Shown: in pieces, positions 15,132-22,920 of the stretch
Position numbering within the stretch: the first letter of the stretch is position 1
Layout of the letters: every line of letters starts with the position of its first letter
Assembly: GCA_005777185.1 (NCBI GenBank)
Contig: SXNL01000333.1
Location: forward strand, 1-47,879
DNA: 47,879 nucleotides
Direction of reading: 5' to 3'
From: Myxococcales bacterium
GTDB lineage: Bacteria > Myxococcota_A > Polyangia > Polyangiales > Polyangiaceae
Notes under the pieces: model-generated
Seen by the model: the letters and a program-made list of their open reading frames with translations, nothing else
Database searches by the model: none
Told to the model about the DNA's origin: nothing
Made by a program: the position numbers and the translations under genes

Positions 15132-16262
15132 ATGACCTCAGCCGGCGGACGCTCGACGTCACGGGCGGACCTAGCCCCGATCGATCGCAGGCACTTCCTC
15201 CAGACGCTCGGCGCCGCGGTGACCGTCGGTACCGGCTGCGGCGGAGGCTCCGAAGAGCCGGCGCGGAAGAAGCTGGACCTTGGCGCGGTGGCGATCCCGG
15301 AGGGCAGGGCGGCCGTCGCGGTCGTTCGCCGTCCGAAGCTCGACGACGCGGTGGAGCGGGCCATCGCCCTCGCGGGGGGCCTCGGCGAGATCAGGGCCGG
15401 CTCCAGGGTCTTCATCAAGCCGAACGCGGTTCACGGTCAGGTGTCCAACCTCCCCGGGATCATCACGAGCGTCGCGATGATACAGGCGGTGGTGCGGGCG
15501 ATGAAGGCGCGCGGGGCGCGGGTCACCGTGGGCGACAGGTCGGCGCGGATCTTCGAGACGAGCTTCGTGTTCGAGCGCGCCGGGCTTCGGGACGCGGCGC
15601 TCGAAGCGGGCGCGGACGAGGTGTTCGAGGCGCCGAAACCCGCGGCAGCGCCGCACGAGTGGGTGCTCGTGAAGCCGCCCAGGTACGAGGAGACGTGGGG
15701 CGCGAAGGGCGGCTTCCTGGCGATGCGGCGCATCCTCGAGTCGGATCACTTCATCGATCTGCCCGTGTGCAAGAACCACCGATGGGCTGCCTTCTCGCTC
15801 TCGATGAAGAACCTCATCGGGGCGATCGGAGACGACTCGCGCGACGCGCTGCATTTCAACGTGGGTGATCCCGATCGCCTCGGTCGCGATGTCGCGATCC
15901 TGAACCAGGCCTTCTCCCCGACGATGGTGATCCTCGACGCGCAGACGGCGCTCATCAGCGGCGGCCCCGAGGGCCTGCTCGGCGACCGCGTCGCGACGAC
16001 CCCCGGGCTCGTGATGGCCTCGAAGGATCGGATCGCGATCGACGCGACCGCGGCGTCGCTCATCAAGCTCGAGCTTTCCCGCACGAACGTCGAGACGCCC
16101 GACGAGATGTACAAGGTCCTCACCACCACGAAGGCATGGGCGTTGCCGCAGATCGTCCACGGCATCGAGCGCGGCCTCGGCAAGGCCCGGGCGGACCTCG
16201 TGGACCTCCGCTTCGACGATGTCCCGGACGCGAAGGCCATCGAGGCCCTCTTCCGGGCGTGA
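15132..16262 (+). CDS. DUF362 protein, Tat-exported lipoprotein
   Basis: From ATG 15132 the product is 376 residues. A twin-arginine leader (IDRRHFLQTLGAAVTVGTGC) combines the Tat motif RRHFLQ with a terminal Cys that could be lipid-modified. The body matches DUF362: RVFIKPNAVHGQ, MIQAVVRAMKARGARVTVGD, FIDLPVCKNHRWAAFSLSMK with NLIGAIGD, and MASKDRIAIDATAASLI. Tat export implies folding, perhaps with a cofactor, before crossing the membrane. DUF362 proteins are often linked to iron-sulfur or redox chemistry, but no ferredoxin cysteines are seen here. An in-frame ATG at 15036 would give a longer, poorer leader. A small membrane protein gene follows after 10 bases. Confidence 0.86.
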   Translation: MTSAGGRSTSRADLAPIDRRHFLQTLGAAVTVGTGCGGGSEEPARKKLDLGAVAIPEGRAAVAVVRRPKLDDAVERAIALAGGLGEIRAGSRVFIKPNAVHGQVSNLPGIITSVAMIQAVVRAMKARGARVTVGDRSARIFETSFVFERAGLRDAALEAGADEVFEAPKPAAAPHEWVLVKPPRYEETWGAKGGFLAMRRILESDHFIDLPVCKNHRWAAFSLSMKNLIGAIGDDSRDALHFNVGDPDRLGRDVAILNQAFSPTMVILDAQTALISGGPEGLLGDRVATTPGLVMASKDRIAIDATAASLIKLELSRTNVETPDEMYKVLTTTKAWALPQIVHGIERGLGKARADLVDLRFDDVPDAKAIEALFRA

Positions 16263-16272
16263 TCCGGGAACC

Positions 16273-16731
16273 ATGATGGGAACCCAACGATCGACAGAGC
16301 CGCTCGAGAACCGGACCCTTCGCATCCACGGTACGGTCCTCTGTGTCGGGAGCAGCGCGTTCGTGGCCGCGGTGCTCGCTGGACGTTTCGCGGCGGTCGG
16401 TCCGCTTCGTTTCCTCCATGAGGTCCCGATCGCGTCGATCGGTTTCCTGGAGGCCTTCCTCCTGGCGACGATCGTGGGCCTCTTTCTCCGCCAAGCCTCG
16501 ACCCTGGTCATCACCTGGCCCTGGAGCGTGCTCGCCGCGGTCACGCACATCGTGCTCGCCACCGTCAACGTCACCCACTGGGGGTTCTACCGCGGGATCG
16601 ACGCCGAGCTCCCTGGCGCCATCGCGACCGCCGTGCACGTCGCGCTCGCGGGGCTCGAGCTCGCGATGGCACGTCGCAATCGGCTTGCCGTGGATGCTCC
16701 GCCCGCGAGAAGTTCTTCCCCGCCGCGGTGA
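16273..16731 (+). CDS. small integral membrane protein
   Basis: The 152-residue product has four likely membrane helices: about 20-42 (TVLCVGSSAFVAAVLAG), 53-72 (IGFLEAFLLATIVGLF), 78-100 (TLVITWPWSVLAAVTHIVL) and 115-135 (IATAVHVALAGLELAMA). It ends in a basic, Ser/Pro-rich tail. The gene starts 10 bases after the DUF362 gene and is probably co-transcribed, which suggests a membrane partner for that exported protein. No catalytic motif is visible. The start is ATG 16273; the ATG at 16276 right after it is equally possible. Confidence 0.7.
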   Translation: MMGTQRSTEPLENRTLRIHGTVLCVGSSAFVAAVLAGRFAAVGPLRFLHEVPIASIGFLEAFLLATIVGLFLRQASTLVITWPWSVLAAVTHIVLATVNVTHWGFYRGIDAELPGAIATAVHVALAGLELAMARRNRLAVDAPPARSSSPPR

Positions 16732-16754
16732 GTCCCTGGCGGACAGGGGCGAAG

Positions 16755-17110
16755 AGGAGGAGGGCGACGGCGTCCCCGGCGGGCACGGGGCCATGCTTCT
16801 CGAGCACCGCCCCGAGATCTTCCCCCACGAGCAGCTCCATGACCAGGAACGCGGTCCCCGTCGCGGCGTCGACGCCCGCGTCGAAGGTCTCCACGATGTG
16901 TTCGCTGTGGATCTCTGACGTGACGGTCGCCTCCTGCCGGAACCTCGCCCGGAGCTCCGGATCGCTGACGACGCTGGGGAGCATCAGTTTCAGCGCGCGC
17001 CGGCGTGCGTCCGGTGATCGATGACCTCGTACAGGGCCCCCATGCCCCCGGCATTCGTGCACGACACCACCTCGTGGTGGACGTGGAAGACCTCACCTGC
17101 CCTCAGCATG
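16755..17110 (-). pseudogene. Ser/Thr protein kinase, N-lobe fragment with frameshift
   Basis: The minus strand from ATG 17110 reads VVSCTNAGGMGALYEVIDHR, a glycine-rich loop of a Pkn2-type kinase (GxGGMGxVYxxxD). A one-base frameshift at about 17000 follows, then RALKLMLPS (the ATP-anchoring Lys), an alpha-C region with RFRQEATVTSEIHSEHIVE, and AFLVMELLVGEDLGAVL (hinge). Near 16780 the match ends, just before the catalytic HRD loop, and the membrane protein's end is reached. With no C-lobe and a shifted frame it cannot be an active kinase. Pkn kinases are abundant in myxobacteria. Confidence 0.78.
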
Positions 17111-17562
17111 CTGACGGGAGGTTCCTTCGCGGCCGACACCCGTTCGACGGTATCGTCGTCGATCACGGCGCGCAAGCGATGACCGGCGCCCGCTCCCGGC
17201 GTCGACGCGCGGTCGGGAGTACGGACCCCCTCGAGGTTTTCATCTGCGTGATGGGTCGCCTCGATCCGCACGTTGTCACCGTCGAAGACGCGCATCCTGT
17301 CGCGGATGGAGATGTCCACCGCCGTCGCGGCTCGAACGTGTGCGCCTGGAGCATCGTCCCCGTGCACGTGCCGGGGGGACGCGCCGGAGCACGAGCGGCA
17401 GCAGGGAGCAGGGAGCAGCAGCGGGTCGACCGCCGCAGCCCCGCGGTGGGCGCGAAAAACACCGGCCTGCCAGGGAGAGCGAGGCGGGGCGCGTGCCGCA
17501 TCGCGCGCCACCCCTCCCGAGCGGACAGCGGGCCGTGGACGCGCTACAACCGTCGCACGGAC
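17111..17562. other. gap between the kinase relic and the HlyD-like gene
   Basis: I see no gene here. A minus-strand frame runs through it (MRVFDGDNVRIEATHHADEN) into the kinase relic but has many A/T-ending codons and no clear start. The kinase's former promoter and the promoter of the export operon should lie here; neither has recognisable -35/-10 boxes. A purine-rich direct repeat (GGGAGCA, twice) lies at about 17405-17420. Confidence 0.35.
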
Positions 17563-18801
17563 ATGCAGACGAAACGCCTCCTCCGCGTGCTCCCCCTGCT
17601 CCTCGTCCCGTTGACCCTCGCCTCCGTCCTGGGCTACCGCTCCTTCGCCCCTGTCCCGGTCGTCGCCGTCCCCGTCGCGCGCGGCGTCGCCGTCGACGCC
17701 GTCTACGCGACCGCCACGGTCGAGCCCACCGTGAACGTGAACCTCAAGTCCAAGCTCGCGGGGACCGTCCGCCTCCTCGTGCGCGAGGGCAAGAGGGTCG
17801 AGAAGGGCGAGCTCCTCGCGCGCGTCGAGAGCCCCACCCTCGAGTACGATCTGGCCCGCGCCCGCGCCGATCTCTCGGCAGCGTCCCAGCAGGCCGCGCC
17901 CACGTCGCCGCAGGTGGCCGCGCTCCGCGCCGCGCGCGCGGGGATCTCGACCGACCTCGCGCAGGCGAAGGCCGACCTCGAACGCTCGCGCGGGCTCCTC
18001 GCGAGCGGCTCCGTGGCGAAGGCCGAGACCGAGCGGTACGAGGCACGCGCGAAGGCGCTCGAGAGCCAGCTCGACGCCAACCTCGCGCAGGAGCGATCCA
18101 TCACGATCGACCTCTCCGCCAACGCGCAGCGGCAGGCGGCGAACGTGAGCTCGGTGTCCTCGCGCGTCGCCGACGCCGAGGTCCGCGCGCCGATGGACGG
18201 CGTGGTCCTCGTCCGCCGCGTCGACGACGGCGAGGTCGTGGCCGTCAACCAGCCGCTCCTCCGCCTCGGCGATACGCGTGTCCTCGAGCTCGAGGCGTTC
18301 GTCGACGAGGCCGACATCGCGCGCGTGAAGGACGGCGCCGCGGCATCGAAGTGCGCCGTCACGATGCTCGCGTTCCCGGGCAAGGTCTTCGGGGCGAAGG
18401 TGCTCGAGATCTTCCCCGACGCGAACCGGGAGAAGAAGGCGTTCGTCGTCAAGGCGCGCTTCGACGCGCCGCCCGAGGGCCTCCGGAGCGGCATGAGCGC
18501 GGAGCTCAACATCATCACCGGCGAGAAGCCGAACGTCCTCCTCGCGCCGGCCGACGCCATCGAGGCAGGCAAGGTGTGGACGGTGACGGACGGTCGCGCC
18601 CACCGGGTGGAGGTCGCGGTGGGCATCCACGATCTCCTGCGCGCGGAGATCACGACGGGCCTCGCCGACGGCGATCTCGTCGTCGTCTCCGGGGCCGACA
18701 AGCTGCGCGAGGGTCGCCGCGTCTCGGTCACCAGGAAGGAGCAGGACCGCCTCGCCGCCACGCCGTCGACGAGCCAGGTCGCGCAGACGGGGTTGAGGTA
18801 G
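17563..18801 (+). CDS. HlyD/MacA-type periplasmic adaptor
   Basis: The 412-residue product has an N-terminal membrane anchor (VLPLLLVPLTLASVLGYRSF), then the first lipoyl half (KLAGTVRLLVREGKRVEKGE), a helical hairpin of about 110 residues rich in Arg/Ala/Glu, and the second lipoyl half (AEVRAPMDGVVLVRRVDDGE). Beta-barrel and membrane-proximal segments (VFGAKVLEIFPDANREKK, RSGMSAELNI) complete the membrane-fusion-protein order. It would link the inner-membrane ABC transporter encoded next to an outer-membrane channel. No TolC-like gene is nearby. The start is ATG 17563, and the permease gene begins two bases after its stop. Confidence 0.9.
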   Translation: MQTKRLLRVLPLLLVPLTLASVLGYRSFAPVPVVAVPVARGVAVDAVYATATVEPTVNVNLKSKLAGTVRLLVREGKRVEKGELLARVESPTLEYDLARARADLSAASQQAAPTSPQVAALRAARAGISTDLAQAKADLERSRGLLASGSVAKAETERYEARAKALESQLDANLAQERSITIDLSANAQRQAANVSSVSSRVADAEVRAPMDGVVLVRRVDDGEVVAVNQPLLRLGDTRVLELEAFVDEADIARVKDGAAASKCAVTMLAFPGKVFGAKVLEIFPDANREKKAFVVKARFDAPPEGLRSGMSAELNIITGEKPNVLLAPADAIEAGKVWTVTDGRAHRVEVAVGIHDLLRAEITTGLADGDLVVVSGADKLREGRRVSVTRKEQDRLAATPSTSQVAQTGLR

Positions 18802-18803
18802 GC

Positions 18804-20057
18804 GTGGGCCTGCTCCTCTTCGTGGCGCTCAGGCAGCTCTGGGCGCGGCGCGGCCTCAACGCGACCGCGATCGCGGGCGTCGCGCTCGGCGTGCTCATGC
18901 TCATCGTCATCAGCGCCGTCATGCGCGGGCTCCAGGGGAAGTTCCTGACCAACATGACCAAGGCGAGCGCGCACGTCACCGTGCTCGACAAGGAGCTCCG
19001 CCACGAGCCCCCCATGCTCGCGCGCTTCGAGGACGCGCTCGTGGCCACGCGCGTGTCGCACGAGAACCCCTCGGACCGGCAGACCCGCGTCCGCCGCCCC
19101 GACGAGACGGTGCGGATGCTCGAGAAGCTCCCGGGCGTCGTCGCCGCCGCGCCCTCGGTGGGTGGCTCCGGCATCGTGGTCTACGGCGGGAAGGAGTACC
19201 CGGTCGAGGTACGCGGCATCTCGCCCACGCGCCAGGACCGCGTGACGCCGCTCCGGCAGTACGTGACCACCGGCAGCTACCGCGCCTTCTCGACCGGCTC
19301 GGACGTCGTCATGCTCGGCTCCGGGGTGGCCGCGCGCACGGGCGCGAAGGTCGCCGACACCGTGCTCCTCTCCGGGCCGCGCGGGAACCGCATGACCCTG
19401 CACGTCGCCGCCATCTGCGACAGCAACATCCCGCCGATCGACAACGTCCGCGTCTACGTCCCGCTCGCGAGCGCCCAGACGATCCTCGGGCGACCCGACG
19501 TGGTCAGTCGGATCGACCTCAGGGTGACCGATCCGGACGACGCGCCGGCCATGACCGAGCGCGTGGAGCGGATCCTCGGGTACGACGCGGAGAGCTGGCA
19601 GGAGCAGAACGCGAACTTCCTCGGACTCTTCGTGCAGCAGCGCACGATCACGACCATGGTCATCGGCGCGATCCTCCTCGTGGGGGGCTTCGGCATCCTC
19701 GCGATCCAGATCATGATCGTGCTGCAGAAGACGCGCGACATCGCGATCATGCGGAGCTACGGCTTCCTCAGGCGCGACATCCTCGTGGTGTTCCTGTCGC
19801 AGGGCGCGATCCTGGCCCTCCTCGGAGCCGCCGTGGGCATGGCCGGGGCGCGCCTCTTCCTCGACTGGCTCGGGCGGCAGAAGACGCACTTCGAGGCGAT
19901 GGTGAAGTCGGAGGGCTGGCCGATCCTCGAGGAGCCCCAGCTCTACGCGTGGTCGCTCGTCTTCGCGCTCGGTCTCGGCCTGGTCGCGAGCCTCTTGCCG
20001 GCCCTCCGCGCCGCGCGCGTCGAGCCCGTCGACGTGCTCCGGGGACAGATCGGATGA
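18804..20057 (+). CDS. ABC transporter permease, FtsX/MacB family
   Basis: From GTG 18804 the product has 417 residues. It shows the MacB/LolC layout: a first membrane helix (GLNATAIAGVALGVLMLIVI), a large extracytoplasmic domain (about 45-290, MacB periplasmic core, with VVAAAPSVGGSG and VMLGSGVAAR), then three helices in the FtsX domain (VIGAILLVGGFGILAIQIMI, ILALLGAAVGMAGARLF, LVFALGLGLVASLLPAL). It ends in the usual AARVEPVDVLRG. The family moves lipoproteins, peptides or lipids using mechanical coupling rather than classical transport. It overlaps the ATPase gene by four bases (ATGA). Confidence 0.92.
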   Translation: MGLLLFVALRQLWARRGLNATAIAGVALGVLMLIVISAVMRGLQGKFLTNMTKASAHVTVLDKELRHEPPMLARFEDALVATRVSHENPSDRQTRVRRPDETVRMLEKLPGVVAAAPSVGGSGIVVYGGKEYPVEVRGISPTRQDRVTPLRQYVTTGSYRAFSTGSDVVMLGSGVAARTGAKVADTVLLSGPRGNRMTLHVAAICDSNIPPIDNVRVYVPLASAQTILGRPDVVSRIDLRVTDPDDAPAMTERVERILGYDAESWQEQNANFLGLFVQQRTITTMVIGAILLVGGFGILAIQIMIVLQKTRDIAIMRSYGFLRRDILVVFLSQGAILALLGAAVGMAGARLFLDWLGRQKTHFEAMVKSEGWPILEEPQLYAWSLVFALGLGLVASLLPALRAARVEPVDVLRGQIG

Positions 20058-20794
20058 GCGCGCCGATCCTCGAGGCGCGCGCCGTCGTCCGCGATCTGTC
20101 GAACGGCGCCGTCACGGCGCGCATCCTCGACGGGATCGATCTCGCGGTGCACCCCGGCGAGTTCGTCGCGCTCACGGGGATGTCGGGATCCGGCAAGAGC
20201 ACGCTCCTCTACCTCCTCGGCGCGCTCGACAAGCCGACGGCGGGGCAGATCCTCATCGACGGCCAGGACGCGACCCTCCTCGACGACGACGACCGGGCCC
20301 GCCTCCGCGCCGCGAAGCTCGGGTTCGTGTTCCAGTTCCACTTCCTCCTCCCCGAATTCACGGTCCTCGAGAACGCGATGCTCCCGTATCAGCGCCGCAC
20401 GCGTGACCGCGACGCGGCGCGCGCGAGCGCCGGCGAGGCCCTCGAGCAGGTCGGCCTCTCCGAGCTCGCGAGGCGCAAGCCGCACCAGCTCTCCGGCGGA
20501 CAGCAGCAGCGCGTCAGCATCGCCCGTGCGCTCGCGAACCGTCCCACGATCCTCCTCGCCGACGAGCCCACGGGCAACCTCGACTCGAAGAACGGCGAGG
20601 CCGTGATGCAGGCGTTCGAGGGTCTCGTCGCGCGCGGCCTCACCGTGGTCATGGTCACGCACGCGGAGGAGTTCGCCGCGCGCTGCTCGCGGCGCGTCCA
20701 GATGAAGGACGGGCGCATCGTGTCGGACGTGGCGCTCCGGGATGCACGTCACACCGCGAGCGGATCGGTGCCCTCCCCCGGCAGCGCGATGTAG
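20054..20794 (+). CDS. ABC transporter ATP-binding protein, LolD/MacB type
   Basis: This 246-residue ATPase has Walker [10 protein letters not shown] (residues about 43-51), the Q-loop in [17 protein letters not shown], the LSGGQQQR signature, Walker [14 protein letters not shown] and the H-loop in MVTHAEEF. The PEFTVLEN and GNLDS wording is typical of LolD/MacB/FtsE ATPases. It completes the three-gene export unit with the adaptor and permease; ATGA coupling with the permease implies fixed stoichiometry. Whether the cargo is a lipoprotein, a peptide or a lipid cannot be told from sequence. Confidence 0.94.
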   Translation: MSAPILEARAVVRDLSNGAVTARILDGIDLAVHPGEFVALTGMSGSGKSTLLYLLGALDKPTAGQILIDGQDATLLDDDDRARLRAAKLGFVFQFHFLLPEFTVLENAMLPYQRRTRDRDAARASAGEALEQVGLSELARRKPHQLSGGQQQRVSIARALANRPTILLADEPTGNLDSKNGEAVMQAFEGLVARGLTVVMVTHAEEFAARCSRRVQMKDGRIVSDVALRDARHTASGSVPSPGSAM

Positions 20795-20802
20795 GCGCCG
20801 CT

Positions 20803-21555
20803 TCACCGCGGGCGCCGACGCCGCCGCGCCGCCGCGAGCAAGGCGAACAGCCCCACGGCCGCGAGCGACTCGCCCGCGGGCCCGCCCCAGCCGACGGCGC
20901 AGTCGCGCCCCTTGCCCCCGTCCAGCCGGGGGACCCCTCCGGACGACGTGCCCCCGCTCGACGACGACGCGCGCTCCGTCGGGTTCGTGGGCGGCACCGG
21001 CGTCGTCGATACGCCGCTGTCGCCGCCGCCGCTCGACGACGCGCCTGCGTCCTCGGGCGGGATGATCGGGCAGTCGGTGCCGATGCAGATGTCCGCGCAG
21101 CTGTAGTACGTGTCGGTCGCGCCCGGCGTCTGGTTCGACACGCAGGCCGCCCCGAGCATCAGCTGCCGGAGCTGTAGCGTGCACTGCTTGCACTCCTTCG
21201 TGGGGAGCGCGACGGTGATGCTGCGCGCCTTGGGCACGGCGTCGCCCGCGGGGTCGTCGGTCTGCGAGCCCGGCAGGATCGTGAAATTCGCGTCGCCTGC
21301 CTCCGAGAAACCGACCTGGAAGCAGCCGCGGTGATCGACCGTCTCGGTGAAGTCCACCTTCACCGTCGCCCCGGGCGCGTACTTCGTGTACTTCTTCGAA
21401 CGCGCGACGCCGCCGCAAGGCGCCTTCTTGTGGGAGTCGGCGCCCGGAAGGCCGACGTCGCGGGGAGGCGGGCTGACGAGGACGATGTGCGCGAGCGCGG
21501 GCGTGGACAGCGCGCCGAGGGCGGCCAGCACCGCGGCGGAGACGTGGGCCTTCAT
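20803..21555 (-). CDS. LPMO-like secreted protein (SCE4755-type) with MYXO-CTERM-like tail
   Basis: From ATG 21555 the 250-residue product has a signal peptide (KAHVSAAVLAALGALSTPALA) cut directly before His. That mature N-terminal His (HIVLVSPPPRD) is the hallmark of lytic polysaccharide monooxygenases, where it forms the copper histidine brace. The domain has six to eight cysteines and the stretch GATVKVDFTETVDHRGCFQV, recalling the SCE4755 family of LPMO-like proteins. A Ser/Gly/Pro linker leads to a tail of CAVGWGG, a hydrophobic helix (LAAVGLFALLAAA) and RRRRRPR, a MYXO-CTERM-like sorting signal. It is probably surface-anchored. Copper activity is inferred from family knowledge only. Confidence 0.82.
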   Translation of the reverse strand: MKAHVSAAVLAALGALSTPALAHIVLVSPPPRDVGLPGADSHKKAPCGGVARSKKYTKYAPGATVKVDFTETVDHRGCFQVGFSEAGDANFTILPGSQTDDPAGDAVPKARSITVALPTKECKQCTLQLRQLMLGAACVSNQTPGATDTYYSCADICIGTDCPIIPPEDAGASSSGGGDSGVSTTPVPPTNPTERASSSSGGTSSGGVPRLDGGKGRDCAVGWGGPAGESLAAVGLFALLAAARRRRRPR

Positions 21556-21600
21556 CCGTGGAGGATACAGCAACGCGCTCCCGTGGGGGACCCCATCATG

Positions 21601-22920
21601 TCACCTCGCCGCGCCCCCGTCACCGCCCCCGCGCGGCGACCACGGGAGGAGTCCCGCCTTCTCCGTCGCGGCGCGATCGAGCGGGAGATCGAGCCAGGCC
21701 CCGTCGTCCTCGCGGCGCACCCAGCCGTCCGCGTGGATGACGACGGTCTCGTCGCTCGCCTCCGCGTGGACGACGATGCGCCCGACCTCCGGCGACGTGC
21801 GCCCCTTCGCCGACGTGGCCCGCGCCTCCGCGGAGAAGAGCCCGGCGAGCTCCAGGGTCACGAGGTCGACCTCTCTCGCGTCGAGATCCCGCGCCGTGGG
21901 GGCGCGCATGCGGAAGCCGACCTCCTTTCGCGCGAGCTCGAGCCGCTCGGCGCCAGAGACCAGCGTGATCTCGATCAGCTCGTCCGGGCGCGCGTGAAAC
22001 AGCCTGCGATCGATCCGCTCGGCCTCCGGGACCGTGAACGCAGAGATCGCGCCGCGCGGGACGCACGCCGCGAGCCCACGCCCGCCCAGCTGACGCTCGA
22101 CCGCGACCTGCGTCGTGTCCGTGCACTCGGAGCCCACGCGGATCCGCACCGGATCTCCGCGCTCGGGCGCGATCTCGATGCGTGACGTCTCGGTCGCGGG
22201 TGGCGAGGGGAGGAACGACTCGACGCGGAGATCGGCGTAGCCGTGCCACACCCGGTCGGCGGCCCGCCGGGCCACGCGGATCCGATCGGGTCCGGAGACC
22301 CACCCCGCGCCGCGTCGCGCGAGCGTCAGCTCGCCGAGCGCACCGGTGACCGTGACCCGCGCGACGTCCTTCGGCAGGAGCGTGGCGAGCTCGTGCTCGC
22401 GGTAGGCGTCGGGGTCCTTCGTGACCTCCGTCGCGAGATCGCGCGAGACGACGACCGCGGGCCCGCCTTCGATCTGGAAGTACGCGGACCCTTCGGGCGT
22501 CGGCGCGGGGCCGCCGACGAGGAAGCGAACCCTGGAGCCCCCCATGGTGAGCGTGCCGCGCGCGCGCGGCCCCTCGAGACCCGTCGGGGAGCCCGGCGTC
22601 ACGTCGCGCAGCTTGCGCGCGTTCTCCAGCGCGGCGAGGGTCCGGTCGACGACCGAGGCGTCGCACCCCCCCTCGACCGGCGCGGTCATGCGCCACGCGC
22701 GCCCGGCGCTCGGGTCTCGCGTCCGCTCGACCCGCATGGCGCGCCCCGCGACCTCGATCTCGAGGGCGCTGATCTCCTCGCGGCGCCACGCCTCGATCAG
22801 CCTCGCGCCCCGGAGCTGGCGCTCGGTGTCGGTGGGCCGCCCCCTGTCCACCACGAGGGCGACGGCCAGGCCGGCCGCGACGAGGACGAGCGCCGCGGTC
22901 ACGCCGTGCTCGCGGATCAT
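21601..22920 (-). CDS. DUF4340-domain membrane-anchored protein
   Basis: This 439-residue protein starts at ATG 22920 with one membrane helix (GVTAALVLVAAGLAVALVV), followed by a large extracytoplasmic part. Segments such as ISALEIEVAGRAMRVERTRD, GRAWRMTAPVEGGCDASVV, LRDVTPGSP and PAVVVSRDLA follow the repeated beta pattern of DUF4340, which contains two copies of a domain that typically accompanies GldG. It is the last gene of a four-gene unit and overlaps the GldG-like gene by four bases (ATGA at 22917-22920). It probably works with that ABC complex at the membrane surface. Confidence 0.85.
   Translation of the reverse strand: MIREHGVTAALVLVAAGLAVALVVDRGRPTDTERQLRGARLIEAWRREEISALEIEVAGRAMRVERTRDPSAGRAWRMTAPVEGGCDASVVDRTLAALENARKLRDVTPGSPTGLEGPRARGTLTMGGSRVRFLVGGPAPTPEGSAYFQIEGGPAVVVSRDLATEVTKDPDAYREHELATLLPKDVARVTVTGALGELTLARRGAGWVSGPDRIRVARRAADRVWHGYADLRVESFLPSPPATETSRIEIAPERGDPVRIRVGSECTDTTQVAVERQLGGRGLAACVPRGAISAFTVPEAERIDRRLFHARPDELIEITLVSGAERLELARKEVGFRMRAPTARDLDAREVDLVTLELAGLFSAEARATSAKGRTSPEVGRIVVHAEASDETVVIHADGWVRREDDGAWLDLPLDRAATEKAGLLPWSPRGGGDGGAAR

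Noticed and set aside
17703-19889. A 728-codon minus-strand open frame
   Set aside because: It is the antisense of the HlyD-like and permease genes; low-complexity Arg/His/Asp content.
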